Shown piece after piece: positions 31,600 through 43,222 of a stretch of 64,000 nucleotides of DNA. Each line of letters starts with the position of its first letter. Within the stretch, counting starts at the first letter, position 1. A model generated the notes under the pieces. That model saw only the letters and a list, made by a program, of their open reading frames with translations. It ran no database searches and was not told the DNA's origin. Where the stretch lies: the NCBI GenBank assembly GCA_905221605.1, contig CAJNDS010000069.1, positions 111,001-175,000 on the forward strand. Direction: 5' to 3'. Source of the DNA: Symbiodinium natans (Eukaryota > Sar > Dinophyceae > Suessiales > Symbiodiniaceae). Position numbers and translations under genes: made by a program.

Positions 31600-33290
31600 T
31601 TCGCTCTCCCCAGCCGCCGAGGCGGGGTCGTAACCGCAAACAGGACCCATTTTTTTTAACCACAACAAGGAATCACTTAACCATGATAAGGATTTGTGCC
31701 TCAGTGCATGATAGCCACAATCCCCCCCCCCGACCACATGGGAGTGACAAAAAGCCCTCAGAATTGAGATTTTAAGCCTCCCAAATCTGTCACTGCGGGT
31801 GCCCCCCCCCCCCTTTCTGTCTGCGGATGCCCCCCCCACATGGGAATGACAAAAACACCTGAAAATTGAGGTTTTGGGCCTCCCAAAGCTCCAAACAGGT
31901 TGTTTCTGTCACTGCGGGCGCCCCCCCCCCCCCATGAAAATTCTGTCACTGCGCCCAGACCCACATAAGAGTGACAAAAAGCCCTTACAATTGAGATTTT
32001 AAGCCTCCCAAACCTCCCAAACCAGGTTCTTTCTGTCACTGCGGGTGCCCCCCCCCCCCCCCCCCGCAGAACGTCACTCCCGACCCACATAACAAAAAGG
32101 TCTCGCCTCCAAACCTCCAAACCAGGTTCTTTCTGTCACCCCCCCCCCCCCCCCCCCCCCAGACCCCACCACATGGGAGTGACAAAAAAACCTGAGAATT
32201 GAGGGTAAAACTCCAAAACCAGGTTCTTTCTGTCACTGCGGGGTGCCCCCCCCCCCCCGTTTTAAGCCTTCCAAAGCTCTTTCTGTCACTGGGGCCCCCG
32301 CCCCCCCCCACCCACTGAATCTGTCACTGCGAATTCTGTCCCAGCCCACGTAAGAGTGACAAAAAGCCCTCAGACTTGAGATTTTAAGCCTCCCAAACCT
32401 CCAAAACGCCCCCCCCGCCCCCACCACAGACCCACCCACATGGGAGTGACAAAAAACCTGAGAATTGAGGTTTTGGGCCTCCCAAAACTCCAAAACCAGG
32501 TTCTTTCTGTCACTGCGGTGCCCGCCCCCTCCCCAGACCCACATAAAAGTGACAAAGCCCTCAGAATTAAGATTTTAAGCCTCCCAAAGCTCCTTTCTGT
32601 CACTGCGGGCGCCAACCCCCCCCCCCCCCAGACCCACATGGGAGTGACAAAAAACCTGAGAATTGAGGTTGAGAATTGAGGTTTTGGGCCTCCCAAAGCT
32701 CCAAAACCAGGTTCTTTCTGTCACTGTGGGTGCCCCCCCCCCCCCCCCCCCCAGAGACCCACATGTTTCTGTCACTGGGGCCCCCCCCCCCCCCACTGAA
32801 TCTGTCACTGCGACCCCCCTCCCCCCCGACCACATGGCAGTGACAATGAGATTTTAAGCCTCTCCAAAACCAGGTTCTTTTTGTCACTGCGGGTGTGCCC
32901 CCGGATGCCCCCCCCACCCCCCCCCACATGGGAATGACAAAAACACCTGAAAATTGAGGGTTTGGGCCTGTTTCTGTCACTGCGGGTGCCCCCCCCCCCC
33001 CCCCCATGAAAATTCTGTCACTGCGCCCAGACCCACATAAGAGTGACAAAAAGCCCTCAGAATTGAGATTTTAAGCCTCCCAAACCTCCAAAACCAGGTT
33101 CTTTCTGTCACTGCGGGTGCCCCCCCCCCCCCCCCCGCAGACCCACATGGGAGTGACAAGAAAACCTGAGAATTGAGGTTTTGGGCCTCCCAAAACTCCA
33201 AAACCAGGTTCTTTCTGTCACTGCGCGTGCCTCCCCCCCCCCCCCGAGACCCGCATGGGAGTGACAAAGCCTCAGAATTGAGATTTTAAA
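31600..33290. repeat. Poly-C/TCTGTCACTG tandem array
   Basis: About a dozen diverged units of roughly 100-150 bp. The order in each is TTCTTTCTGTCACTGCGGG, a C-run of 8-20, CCCACATGGGAGTGACAAAA, then CTGAGAATTGAGGTTTTGGG and CCTCCCAAAGCTCCAAAACC. TGTCACTG and AGTGACA inside each unit are complementary and face each other across the C-run. Homopolymer length varies between units. Glycine-rich minus ORFs here are artefacts of the C-runs. Confidence 0.9.
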
Positions 33291-33665
33291 TTGAAGCTCT
33301 TGGCCTCATTTGGGACTGAATTGAAGCTCTTGGCCTCATTCGGGACTGAATTGAAGCTCTTGGCCTCATTTGGGACTGAATTGAAGCTCTTGGCCTCATT
33401 TGGGACTGAATTGAAGCTCTTGGCCTCATTTGGGACTGAATTGAAGCTCTTGGCCTCATTTGGGACTGAATTGAAGCTCTTGGCCTCATTTGGGACTGAA
33501 TTGAAGCTCTTGGCCTCATTTGACTGAATTGAAGCTCTTGGCCTCATTTGGGACTGAATTGGGACTGAATTGAAGCTCTTGGCCTCATTTGGGACTGAAT
33601 TGGGACTGAATTGAGCTCTTGGCCTCATTTGGGACTGAATTGGGACTGAATTGAAGCTCTTGTGC
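33287..33665. repeat. 30-bp minisatellite
   Basis: Unit core TTGAAGCTCTTGGCCTCATT plus TGGGACTGAA, about eight near-identical copies then four with partial duplications. Thirty bases is ten codons, so open frames run through it on both strands (plus KLLASFGTEL, minus SFNSVPNEAK). No splice signals or start context suggest a gene. It is fused directly to the poly-C array. Confidence 0.9.
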
Positions 33666-34069
33666 CTCACTCGAAGCTCTATCGCTCTATCGTGCCAACC
33701 CTAACCCACTATCATTGTTAAAGAAACCCTTGTCATTGTAAAAACGTTTTTGTCATGGTTAGAACCCCTACTCCCAGCCGCCTGCCCCTCCCCGTCCCGC
33801 ACCCTCCCACCCGCACCCTGCCCATGTCCCCCCACCCGACCCGAAATCCAAATCCGGTACAGTAGGGAATGCTCACGCGACCATACCTCCAAACAAGATG
33901 CTTTAACGCATGTGCAGGGTTTAGGGTTTAGGGTTTAGACAGCCGCGCTGCCTGTTTGTTTTTTTTTGTGCGAACCGAGCGTCCTCAAGAATCTCGCAAG
34001 CTCGTGGGGCGAGTAGGCTTTTTTCCTAAATCGTAAACTTCCTAAGCCGCTCTGAACGAGGCAAAGGTT

Positions 34070-34170
34070 CGATTTGCCAAGACATCTGCGCCAGTGACCA
34101 GCTCAGGTCAGCACACGACTCTGCGGACAGGCGCGCCATCTGAGCCTGGCTTTGTATGATGTCAGCTAAA
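34070..34170 (-). CDS. Helical-repeat (OPR/RAP-like) exon
   Basis: The minus frame holds QMARLSAESCADLSWSLAQM, matching the L.....L..L.WSLA.M helix pattern of RAP/OPR repeats. An in-frame stop follows after EPLPRSERLRKFTI, so this is either the last exon or it splices at a TTG|GCAAAT-type donor. Boundaries are approximate. Confidence 0.5.
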
Positions 34171-34199
34171 CCCTATAGGGTTTAGGGTTTCGGTCCCTA

Positions 34200-34960
34200 A
34201 ATCCCCCAAACACCCCTAAGCCCCCCGTCAATGTCCTACATGCGGTAGATACTCTGAAGTACTTCCTCTATCGTAACAAGGCCCAAGTGTATACAAGTCA
34301 GATACAAGGCCCTTAACTACCCTAAACTACAGGCACCATTTTTGTACGCGCTGTACTTGCTGTACTTGCTGTGTTGAGTTGTCTGGGAGAAAAAGGTTCA
34401 CGGTTAATACGTTAGCGACGTTGGGTTTTTAGACATTCGTCGCGGTCTGCTTGTGCAACTCTGTGCATCAAAGACCTCTCATGAAAACATCACATAGGTG
34501 AACTGCATGGAAAGATATCGCATAGGCGATCTGTATGACAAGGAAAACTCCAATATTGCAAACTGGAGCCTCCTCCCGAAATGAGGATGTCACATAGGTG
34601 ATCTTCATAGAAGAGAAAAAGCCATACATAGCCAAATGAATGCCTGCAAAAAGCCCATGTCAAGAAAAAGACAGGCTCCTCTCTCTTGACAGCTGAAATC
34701 CACCTGGGCCAGAGATGACCCAAACCTACTTTGCACTCGAGGCTGAGGGTTTGGGCTTTAGGGCTTAGCACGATGCCCAAAAAAGGCTCGAGGATACCTT
34801 CTCAGAACCCAAGCTTACAACGAGCGCAATCCTCGACATCTGGGCGGCGCAACCTCAACCGGCCCCAACATGGCAACCTCCCACTGGAAACGGATACTCC
34901 GAAATCACCTACCAATCTCTATAACTCCAATCCCTAAAAACCCTCAACCCTGAACCTTGA
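34200..34960. other. Unique sequence without supported genes
   Basis: The word ATCACATAGGTGA or a variant recurs at about 34487, 34515 and 34588, a small direct-repeat cluster. The minus frame at 34490-34780 is open but unremarkable. Confidence 0.4.
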
Positions 34961-35130
34961 TCTAGGGCCCTCACGAACAGCGACCGGAAGGGAGAGGGCA
35001 TCATGGTATTAGGGTCCTGCTATTGCCTGCTGTTGTGGGATTATTCATGGGTAGCCGGGGCCTGGCCCCTAAACCCTCAACTCTAAACCCTATAGACTAT
35101 AGACCCTAAACCCTAGCCCTGAACCCTAAA

Positions 35131-35222
35131 CCCCCGGCAGACTCAACATCTGCGAGGTCTTCAACCTCAAAGAGTTCGCCTCGTCGCTCGCCACCAGAAG
35201 GTCCAGCCAGGTCTCGCGACTA
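35131..35222 (-). CDS. Possible helical exon
   Basis: Minus frame RETWLDLLVASDEANSLRLK then TSQMLSLPG, following a GTAG acceptor. It aligns loosely with the exon at 38600-38712 (EILLELVCDRLPVALAKSK), suggesting a shared repeat fold. CCCTAAA and TTTAGGG tracts flank it. Confidence 0.4.
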
Positions 35223-35805
35223 CGGTTTAGGGTTTAGGGTGTAGGGTTTAGGGCTTAGGGTTTAGGGGTTAAGGGTTAAGGTTTTCGGGTTGAGGGTTTA
35301 GGGTGCCTCGCTTGCTTGTGACAATCAAAAAACCCGAAGAGTCCATGCTCCAGAGCACCTCTATGATTCTGAAGCCCAAGCGTCTTATCAGGAGGTACAT
35401 GAGGGTTTAGGGTTTATAGGGTTTAGGGTTTAGGGGAAAGACAACGTGATTCAGGAGATGCTTGTCTTCGTGGGGGAGGGGGTTAGTTAGGGGCGTTGCT
35501 TTTTGGTTTTTCCAGTTCAAAATGGAACACGCAGGCTGGCCATTGGGGCCTGGTTCTTCCTGATGAAGCAATTGACTATCTCTAAGTAGGAACGCAGAGG
35601 CTGGCTATGTCGAACAAGGAAGCGAAGCCGTAGTAAAGCTTTGGTTCTGTACCGGCACCTTCTATTCTCACAGGCAGTCCGAGGCTGTTGCGGCCTTATA
35701 GGCCAGGCTGGCCGTCATGCTGCCTTACATGGCATTCTGGACTTAGGCCTGCCATCATCTCTGCGCCCGCTTTTCTCGACCATACTTCGTTTGAGCCGAA
35801 GCCTT

Positions 35806-35920
35806 CTTAGTCAGCCCAGTAACCATATTATAATAAGGGCACATTTTTTTGGTTGGTTACTTTATAAGGGAAACCAGAACCAAGCAAAAAAGGGGTAAAG
35901 GGTACCACTGTGCCACCAAG
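35806..35920. mobile_element. Family A element with CCTT duplication
   Basis: Ends CTTAGTCAGCCCAGTAACC and GTACCACTGTGCCACCAAG, flanked by CCTT at 35802-35805 and 35921-35924. No GT, GC or GA donor falls in the duplicate in a useful place, so this copy may be intergenic. Confidence 0.75.
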
Positions 35921-36084
35921 CCTTAAATCGAAAAGGAAATGTAAGAAGGACCGTTGGAGAGATGTCGCCAGGGGCCTTGCGGTGCTAACAAACACATGGA
36001 AAGAAGTTACAGGGGCTTGAGGGTCTGGGGTTTAGGACTCTGAAACTCTGACGCTCCGAAAGCTACACCATCGCAGTTTCCCAA

Positions 36085-36180
36085 AGTCGGTCAAACAGTT
36101 CAGTCCCGGAGCCTGGATATACTGATTCTCCAGACCAACGCCCGCGATGGCGCGGGCCATGACCACCCGTGCCTGCGGAG
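36085..36180 (-). CDS. Possible helical-repeat exon
   Basis: After CTCCGCAG the minus frame reads ARVVMARAIAGVGLENQYIQ, resembling the LARAIAGVGL helices of OPR-like proteins. The 3' limit is unclear. Confidence 0.4.
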
Positions 36181-36309
36181 GGGCGAGTGCTCGCTAATTC
36201 TGGGGGGTTCGGGGTTTAGGGTTTCTGCTAGAAGTATGAAGGTACTAGGGTTTTCAGACTAGGTGATGTGGGGCGGGACCCTACACCCTAAACCCTAAAC
36301 CCTGAACCT

Positions 36310-36380
36310 GCATCCCTGGAGCTCTATTTTCGCGGATGTAGCGGCCTCGCACTAGAAGTCCAAAGTCTCTCAGCAACTAG
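36310..36380 (-). CDS. Possible exon
   Basis: Minus frame LLRDFGLLVRGRYIRENRAP then GMQ with donor CAG|GTTCAG and acceptor CCTAG. A transcript would join it to 36085-36180 downstream; phase was not resolved. Confidence 0.35.
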
Positions 36381-36975
36381 GGTTTGGGGTTTTGACCAAG
36401 GGTTCAGGGTTTTAGGGTCTTGGGGTTTAGGGCTTTAGGGCTGAGGGTTCAGGGTTTAGGGGTTTAGGGTTTGGGGTTTTAGGGTTTTAGGGTTTAGGTT
36501 TAGGGTTTTAGGCTTTAGGGTTTAGGGTTTTAGGCTTTAGGTTTAGGGTGTTAGGGTTTAGGGTTTGGTGAGTTTAAGGGTTTAGGGTTTGGGGAGTTTA
36601 AGGGTTTAGGGTTTTGGGGCTTGTAGAGTTTACTGGTCTAGGGTTTCGGGTTTAGGGCTTGGGATTTGGAGCTTATGGAGTTTGAGGAACTAGGGTTTGG
36701 GGTTTAGAGTTTAGGGTTTAGGGTTTAGGGTTTCAGGGTTAAGGGTTTCAGGGTTTAGGGCTTGGGGTTAGGGCTAGGTTTAGGGTTGCCTAGTAACATA
36801 ACATGTAGGGTTCAAGCATGGACTTGGACCCCCAAACGGAGGTTTAGGGTTTAGGGTTTAGGGTTTAGGGTTTAGGGTTTAGGGTTTAGGGTTTAGGGTT
36901 TAGGGTTTAGGGTTTAGGGTTTAGGGTTTAGGGTTTAGGGTTTGGGTTTGGGGTTTGGGGTTTGGGGTTTAGGGC
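36370..36975 (+). repeat. Extended TTTAGGG-like block
   Basis: Degenerate GGGTTTTAGGG/GGTTTGGGG copies to 36780, then about 18 near-perfect heptamers at 36840-36950. CA repeats follow at 37013-37032. Confidence 0.9.
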
Positions 36976-37069
36976 TTAGCATGCGCATCAACTAGAGCTC
37001 ACCATATATATGCGCACACACACACACACACGCATAGACATGGTCAGTGCTCAACATGATGATCCCCTT

Positions 37070-37155
37070 GTGGGGTACCCCAAGTAAGAGGGGCCGCATG
37101 ATAATAGTACGTACGTAACCCCGAAAAGGACCACAATTTAGAGAAGTGGCCACAG
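37070..37155. mobile_element. Short element, family I, copy 3
   Basis: GGGGTACCCCAAGTAAGAGG, GGCCGCATGATAATAGTACG, then ACCCCGAAAAGGACCACAAT and GAGAAGTGGCCAC, matching 6890 and 21130. Confidence 0.6.
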
Positions 37156-37559
37156 GTATGTATCCAATATCGCAGGCAATGTTTTCACGAAACAACGTAA
37201 TTGAACGGGCACAAGCACCCAACACGAGTCGGGAAGTGGCAGCAGAATTGAATTCCATGCGGCATGCCGCGAACCCCTAAACCCGAAACCCTCAAACCGA
37301 AACCCTAAACCCTAAACTTGCCCTAAACCCTAAACCCGAAACCCTAAACCCCCAAACTCCATGCCGTTGTGCAACCAAGAGCTCAGTGGTGTAACGAAAC
37401 CGCGCCTCGAGGTCCAGCCGTTTGCCCGCGTGCTCGGTGAAGCAGTCCTTCTGCTTAAGCTGTTTATAGGACTTCCCAACCCCCCCCCCCCCCCCCCCCC
37501 CTCAAACCAAAAAAAAACTAACAAACCCAAAAACACCCAAAACCATAGCCTGGACTTCT

Positions 37560-38560
37560 GATGCGAAAGGGTTTAGGGTTTAGAGTTTAGGGTTTAGGGT
37601 GAACCCCTACATCAAATTCATGGGGAGGTTCGGGTTTAGGGTTTAGGGTTGCATGGGGAGGCTTCGGCTAGATGTCCTTCAAGGCAGATTGTAGCTTCCG
37701 TCTTCGGTGGAGGTGTGTCGCCACTTGCGCACGGCTCCTGACACAACGAGGGTTTGGGCTTCATGGGAGGCCACCCACGAACCCTTGTCTGGAAACCTAA
37801 ACCCGAAGCCACACCTAAACTTTAAATCCACGCCTGCGCTATGATCGGGTCAAGCGTTTGGGGTTCGGGGTTCTGGGGTGTAGGATTCACTTAGCACATG
37901 GTCAAAATGGGAGCTTGTACTCGTGGTCCTTTCTACACAGCGCCTTAGACTTCGGGTTCAGGCACCGTACTCGGGCTCCTGCATTGAAGACAATTTTGGC
38001 GTGCAATGCGGTCATCCGAGAAAGACATTGGCTTGAGGGTTTAGGGCTTAGGGTTACAAGGTTCAGGGTTTGGGGTCAATGCCCTTGCCATGCATCACTT
38101 GGACATGGGCGCGCTCCTCGACGGGAGCTCGCCAAGGCATTCCAGCAAGCGGACCATCCTGTGTACGTGGTCTGGAATCTTCGGGTGACAGGGTGGGGTG
38201 ACACTTCAGCGGGCCAAACCGAAAGCTCTACACCCTAGCCCCAAGCCCTAAATCCTCAACCCCACGATCAAAACCACAATCATGGGTTGGATCACCCCCT
38301 TTCCTTCCAAAGGGGAAAGTACAGCTGACATGTGGAGCACGTCTCGGAACCAATCACGAATACCCTAAACGCCTAAACCCTAGACCTCTAAACCTAAACC
38401 CCTAAACCCCTAAACCCCCTAAACCCCTAAACCCAGCATTCTCCCGCAGGGCTTTGGTTTCGAAACCCCTGTATCGTCTTATCGTCTCAGGGCTGACCGA
38501 ATCCAGGCCCCTCACCCAAACCCCAAAAGCACAAGATATTTCTTTCGGAACCTGGATTAG
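37560..38560. other. Unique sequence with scattered telomere-like tracts
   Basis: The segment 38090-38230 is open in several frames (plus APRRELAKAFQQADHPVYVV; minus MVRLLECLGELPSRSAP). I cannot choose between them. CCCTAAA-like repeats lie at 38360-38430. Confidence 0.35.
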
Positions 38561-38599
38561 GGTTTAGGGCTTGTGGGTTAGGGACCCCTAGCCCTAAAC

Positions 38600-38712
38600 C
38601 CTAAGCCCCAAAAATTTCGGGCGAGCGGCAGCAAGAGCGAGGTCTTCGACTTAGCCAAGGCCACGGGAAGGCGATCGCAGACCAACTCCAGCAGGATTTC
38701 GTCTTCGACCTC
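38600..38712 (-). CDS. Possible helical-repeat exon
   Basis: Minus frame EVEDEILLELVCDRLPVALA then KSKTSLLLPLARNF, leucine-rich with regular spacing. Flanked by CCCTAAA (left) and TTAGGGTTC (right). Boundaries approximate. Confidence 0.4.
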
Positions 38713-39289
38713 GCGCTTAGGGTTCAGGGATTCAGGGTTCTCTCTTCATTTTTGCAACGGCATCTAAACCCAAAGCCTAAACAGTAAACACGCAATTCTA
38801 TTCGCTTACTCAAGCTACTCTTTTGAGGGGGAGGGGGGGGTGGGGCTTGAAGCCACCATGGTATTCCAAGACTGCATGGTTATCAGGAGGTTTGAGGTGT
38901 TGGTGGGATTGACTCTCGATACCACCAGAAGCCTAAACTGATCAAGCACAGCCGCCTACTCGATGGTGGGGGCATGGACAGCATTGCACCAGTGTGATTC
39001 AGTTCATCTCACAGAACTTCGGCTGGCATGCATGCCAACCTGATACAGCTACATCCTCCTCTCTGAGCATCAGGTGTAAGAGAGGGGCAAGGACACAGGA
39101 GACTATTGGAAACTTCCTCTCAACAAGGAGAGAATCGCGGAAAAACCGGAGGCCACACTACATACCTCAGACCCATGACCCTCAACCTTAAACCCTACCT
39201 CCAAACCCTTAGGGTTTCGGGTCTAGTGTTCGGGCTTAGGGCTAGGGTTTAGGGTTCAGGGTTCAGAGAGGGTTAAGCCTTAGTTCTAA

Positions 39290-39375
39290 ACTAGGAAGGC
39301 CGGGGCGCGCGAAGGTCCCGCAGAGCTTCCAAGAGATGGACCACCGCCTGCTGCTGGAGGCATGCTTGGAGGTTC
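39290..39375. other. Exon-like islet, strand unclear
   Basis: Minus reads LQACLQQQAVVHLLEALRDL; plus reads VPQSFQEMDHRLLLEACLEV. Both look protein-like; the window's polarity favours minus. Confidence 0.35.
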
Positions 39376-39766
39376 AGGGGTACTTAGAACCCCAATTCTA
39401 CGTCTGCTTCTAACCTACCCTAAACCCTAAACCCTAAACCCTAAACCCTAAACCCTAAACCCTAAACCCTACACCCTAGATGACTTACGGGGCTTATACG
39501 TATTCAAGTGTGAGTTTTGCTTTTGCTGGTCAGTCTATGAGCTTCAGTTGATTTCTTGTTGGGGTGTTTAAGGTTTTTCAGAGCTGTCTACAGCCCAAGG
39601 GCTGCAAACAACCCAAGCTAAGACACAGGGTTTCGGGGTTTAGGGGTTTAGGGTTTGGGATCTCGGGCCTCCTACCATGAAGGAAGTGGGGCGCCGGCCT
39701 TCGCACGAATGGAGTAGGACAACAGACCTTCTTCGTCGCCCGGGTCTGGTACTAGGTTTAGGGAGT

Positions 39767-39877
39767 CTTAGTAGCCCAGTAACCATATTGTAATAAGGGT
39801 GCCCTTTTGGGGGTTGGTTACTTTATAAAGGAACCTTGAACCCAAAGAGGGGACATGGGCACCACTGGGCTACCAAG
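39767..39877. mobile_element. Family A element
   Basis: Ends CTTAGTAGCCCAGTAACC and CACCACTGGGCTACCAAG. The duplicate is decayed (ACTG against ACTC on the minus strand). Its minus-strand downstream flank reads SLNLVPDPGDEEGLLSYSIR in one frame before a TAG, a possible terminal exon. Confidence 0.8.
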
Positions 39878-40599
39878 CAGTTTAGGGTTTAGGATTTTTG
39901 TGCCAGTACCGGCTGTTTGCCCTTGTCCCCCTTGCCCTCTTGCGGACCCCATGGCATGAGCCTCCGGATCCAGGCGCCAGTCACCATAGCCGCGTTGGCG
40001 GAGAGCCTGAGGCGTCAAGGCTTTAACGTCTGGGGCCTCTAGAGACTCAGATCAGAGGCTTACGGGGTGTTTCGTTGGATTGTCAGTTTTTTTTTTGGAT
40101 GTAGAGGCTCAGCTTGGAGGCCTAAGGAGTTGTGGTTGGATTTCGGGCTTCTTGGGCGATTTTCGGGTCTTCAGGTGTGCGGAGGGGGGTTGAGAGCTCA
40201 GGGCTTTCTGAGGCGAAAAGAGCTGGATGGTCTCCAGAGTTCAAATGCACCAAAGCCTTCAGAAGGCCTCAGGCAGCCCTACTAACATGCCGAAGACAGC
40301 ACCAAACCTTATAAACCCTAAAACGCTCAGGCCCTGACATGGTTGTGTGTTCAGGGTTTAGGGCTTAGGGTTTGGGGTTTAGGGTTCAGGGTTTAGGGTG
40401 CATTGCACCTTTTACAGGGAGGTCGATGCTGTTGAGGATTTCGGACCGACTCACCAGTTGCAGTGCCTGTAGCAGCTCTTCCACGAAGCTCGGGGGAAGG
40501 CTCACCAGGCGGGTGTCTGCCTTGTGCTTGGGGTTAGGGTGAGATATAGGTACTAGGTTTCGAGTTTAAGGTTGAAGAGAAAACAGGTCAAAGGATTTG

Positions 40600-41380
40600 G
40601 ATTCCTGGGGGTTGTTTTGGGATGCTGAATGTATAGTTGATGTGTGTGTGTAGAATACATATGTATGTTTGTATTACGTACATACATACATATATATATA
40701 TATGTACGAATTTACTCTCTTTTGCACGTACATACCCTCTAGTATATTGTGTTCTACATAAAATACCTAAACTTATCTCATATTGAGGTTTTAGGGCTGT
40801 GGGCAGCCAGAGAACCGACAATCGTGAAACGACGGTCAGCACCACGATGTAGTCCTTTCGCGGCTTTAGGGACAAGAATTTCGGGGTACATGACCAGGAT
40901 GATTCAGGTAGAACCAGCTCGACACATCTTTCTGCACCGATGAGTCAGCACACGAACAGCCTCAAGCTTGCAGCAGACGACATTGACTATATAGACCCGT
41001 CTTCAGAAAACACACGGTACACAGCTATCGCACTGACAGGCGTCAACCGGTCAGACTTAACCCACTGCAGGCACAGAACTTGGTGTGCGAAAACCCAAAA
41101 TCTACCCAACATCGCAAGAGGGCGACATCTCCATGCTCCTGCGCAGGGAGCCTATCGATATGCCGGAGGATCGTCTCCTGAATCCATGAGTCGCATGCCG
41201 ATCGGCAGTGAGGTTATCTCCCAAATCAATGTTGGGAGTTCCGCAACAACACAAAGCCCATAAGCCGAATCCCTCCAGAGATTCCAGAGGTATGATCCCC
41301 AAATCATGGGATCCTATGTCCCATTATTTTGTGCCGGTCTTAAGGATTAGGCAGTTGCAAGCAGGAGTGGGCAGCATAAG
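40600..41380. other. Repeat-poor stretch with a possible plus-strand coding tail
   Basis: 40640-40700 has TA and TG microsatellites. Between 41067 and 41190 a plus frame reads TELGVRKPKIYPTSQEGDIS then MLLRREPIDMPEDRLLNP and stops, preceded by a CACTGCAG acceptor. It would be the only plus-strand gene fragment here; an overlapping plus frame is longer but less protein-like. Confidence 0.3.
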
Positions 41381-41397
41381 ATCACATGTCATATGGG

Positions 41398-41500
41398 AAT
41401 TCCCAAAAAAGGTGTACCCTTTTTACACCCCAAATAGAATAGAATCCCCTTAAAGGGACCCCCAAAAAGGGGACCCCTATTGTCGGAAACCCCCATATCG
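41398..41500. mobile_element. Foldback element, family B, adjoining an exon
   Basis: On the minus strand it runs from ATATGGGGGTTTCCGACAAT, through GGGATTCTATTCTATTTGGG, to TTGGGAATTCCCATAT, so ATATGGG and CCCATAT form the ends. It begins 4 bp after the donor of exon 41505-41617, as expected of an introner-like insertion. Confidence 0.65.
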
Positions 41501-41504
41501 AAAC

Positions 41505-41617
41505 CTTTCGGCCCGGCATCTCCCAGCGTGCGGACTGTCGGAACGTCAATCTGCTCGGCTTCTGCGAAGGCAACCAGTGCCGAGACGGCCTCTGGCAGGG
41601 GCTGGTCAAGACGAATC
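41505..41617 (-). CDS. Helical-repeat-like exon
   Basis: Begins after CCCTTAG, ends AAAG|GTTTCG, and encodes LDQPLPEAVSALVAFAEAEQ then IDVPTVRTLGDAGPK. The repeated word ACGAATCCTAAGG spans its acceptor (41611 and 41660). It resembles one OPR/RAP helical repeat. The next exon was not found. Confidence 0.5.
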
Positions 41618-42488
41618 CTAAGGGTCGATGTACGGCAATAAATAGGCAAGGGCTGTTTGGACGAATCCTAAGGATCTATGTACCTAAATACGGTATGTGT
41701 GCATGGGCTGTTTAAGTGCGAAGTGGCTGCGGGGCCCAGATATATACCGTTTAGGTGAGGGTCGACCCCGATAACCGGAGGAGGTGAAGTGCTTAGTCAG
41801 CTTCTCCTTCTGCATCCTGGAACAACCTAACATAGGGGCCTGAATAATTAGAATAGGGTTTTGGGGTTTACAGTATTATATAGTATATGTATACAGGAAC
41901 CGTAAAAGACTATTCTTCGTAACTGTTCCGACCCCTACATTTTTTTACAAGGGCCGTCAAGCATCCCTAGCTGGTCCGGTCTTCAGAGCATGGCACCGGC
42001 ATTTCCGGGCCACGGTTGCAAGCACGACCCTTGCATTTAGGGCTTAGGGTTAAGGTTTAGGGTTTCGGGTTTAGGGTTAAACAAATGGTCATAACAATCA
42101 TCACAGGCGAACGGGCTTTCGGGGGAACAAGTGATCATAAAACTCATCACCGGCGAACTGGTTTTGGGAGTTACTGAAAGATATGGTGCCCTTTCGGGAC
42201 ACGATGACAAGGCGGCCTCTTTTATTTTTGGTACCCCAACAGGGACCATAATCTTGAGAACTGACCCGATGTGCAAGGCCCTCTTCTTGAGGCATAGGGC
42301 TCTCCTAGAAGCCCCCCACAACATGGAAGGTTTAGGGTTTAGGCCGAACCCCAGTGCCCAGCTTAGGGTATTGGGGGGTTGCAGTTCATACCTTTGACTC
42401 AGGGCAGCAGAATGATCCCTCCCCCCCCTCTAATATCGCAACCCCCTGCCCCAATGTTTCCCTGTTTCAATATTCAATAGGCTACGTG

Positions 42489-42560
42489 GGGGTTTCCGAT
42501 AATGGGGGCACCCTTTTTAGGGTCCCTTAAGGGGATCCTATTCTATTTGGGGTATACAAG
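42489..42560. mobile_element. Family B element, copy
   Basis: GGGGGTTTCCGATAATGGGG, CACCCTTTTTAGGGTCCCTT, then GGATCCTATTCTATTTGGGG. Matches the minus-strand orientation of 41398-41500. Confidence 0.7.
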
Positions 42561-42934
42561 GGGTAATAGACCGTGAAGCCATTCGAGCCCGGCAGCGTGC
42601 GTCCCGAAAAAGACGTGGCTCAGCTGCGACGCCCGGCGTCTCAGAACCTCCACCAGAAACCCTAAACCCTAAACCCTCGACCCTAAACCCTAAACTCTAA
42701 ACCCTTGGTCTTTTTGGGGTTTCCTGAGAAACTATATACTGCCCCCTTATTCGTCGGAACGCAGAAGGGGACCACTACTGGGCGAACTGGCCATTGCGAA
42801 GCCCAGCCTCTCCTATACTCCTATGTTGCTAGTGGCACTGCCATTGCTAAAGCACGGTTGTCACTGCTAACTTCGCATCCCATACTCCCCTGAACCTTGC
42901 TGTGAAATATTTGTTCACGCGGAGGCTTCCGAAA

Positions 42935-43028
42935 AGAAGGGGCCCCTAATTTCGACCTTCAAATAGTAGGATTCCCTTCTACTCACAACCCAAATAAGGT
43001 AATCCCGTATATCGTAAATCCCCATGTG
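42935..43028. mobile_element. Family B element, diverged
   Basis: GGGGCCCCTAATTTCGACC, CAAATAGTAGGATTCCCTT, then ATATCGTAAATCCCCAT. Confidence 0.55.
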
Positions 43029-43127
43029 TTCTATGGCGGGAACAGGGTCGTGAACCTCGAAGAGCGGGGCGTCTGCGATGTTGCCTTAGGCGGGCTGAGG
43101 GCTCGAGGGATGCAAAGGCCCTCCTAG

Positions 43128-43222
43128 TTGCTGAGTACCCTGGCCCAAAAAAGGGTATCCTTTCAATGATGGTAGGATTGTATATACCCCAAAAGGTTCA
43201 AGGTAGTCTACTCAGCTACTGA
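43128..43222. mobile_element. Foldback element, family G-like
   Basis: Left TTGCTGAGTACC and right GTCTACTCAGCTACTGAG, roughly inverted, as in 21336-21438. Confidence 0.55.

Noticed and set aside
31573-33267. Glycine-rich minus-strand ORFs
   Set aside because: Produced by G-runs of variable length; frames shift with each homopolymer.
33272-33670. 132-codon SFNSVPNEAK repeat protein
   Set aside because: A 30-bp minisatellite keeps any frame open; the plus strand is equally open and no splice or start signal supports a gene.
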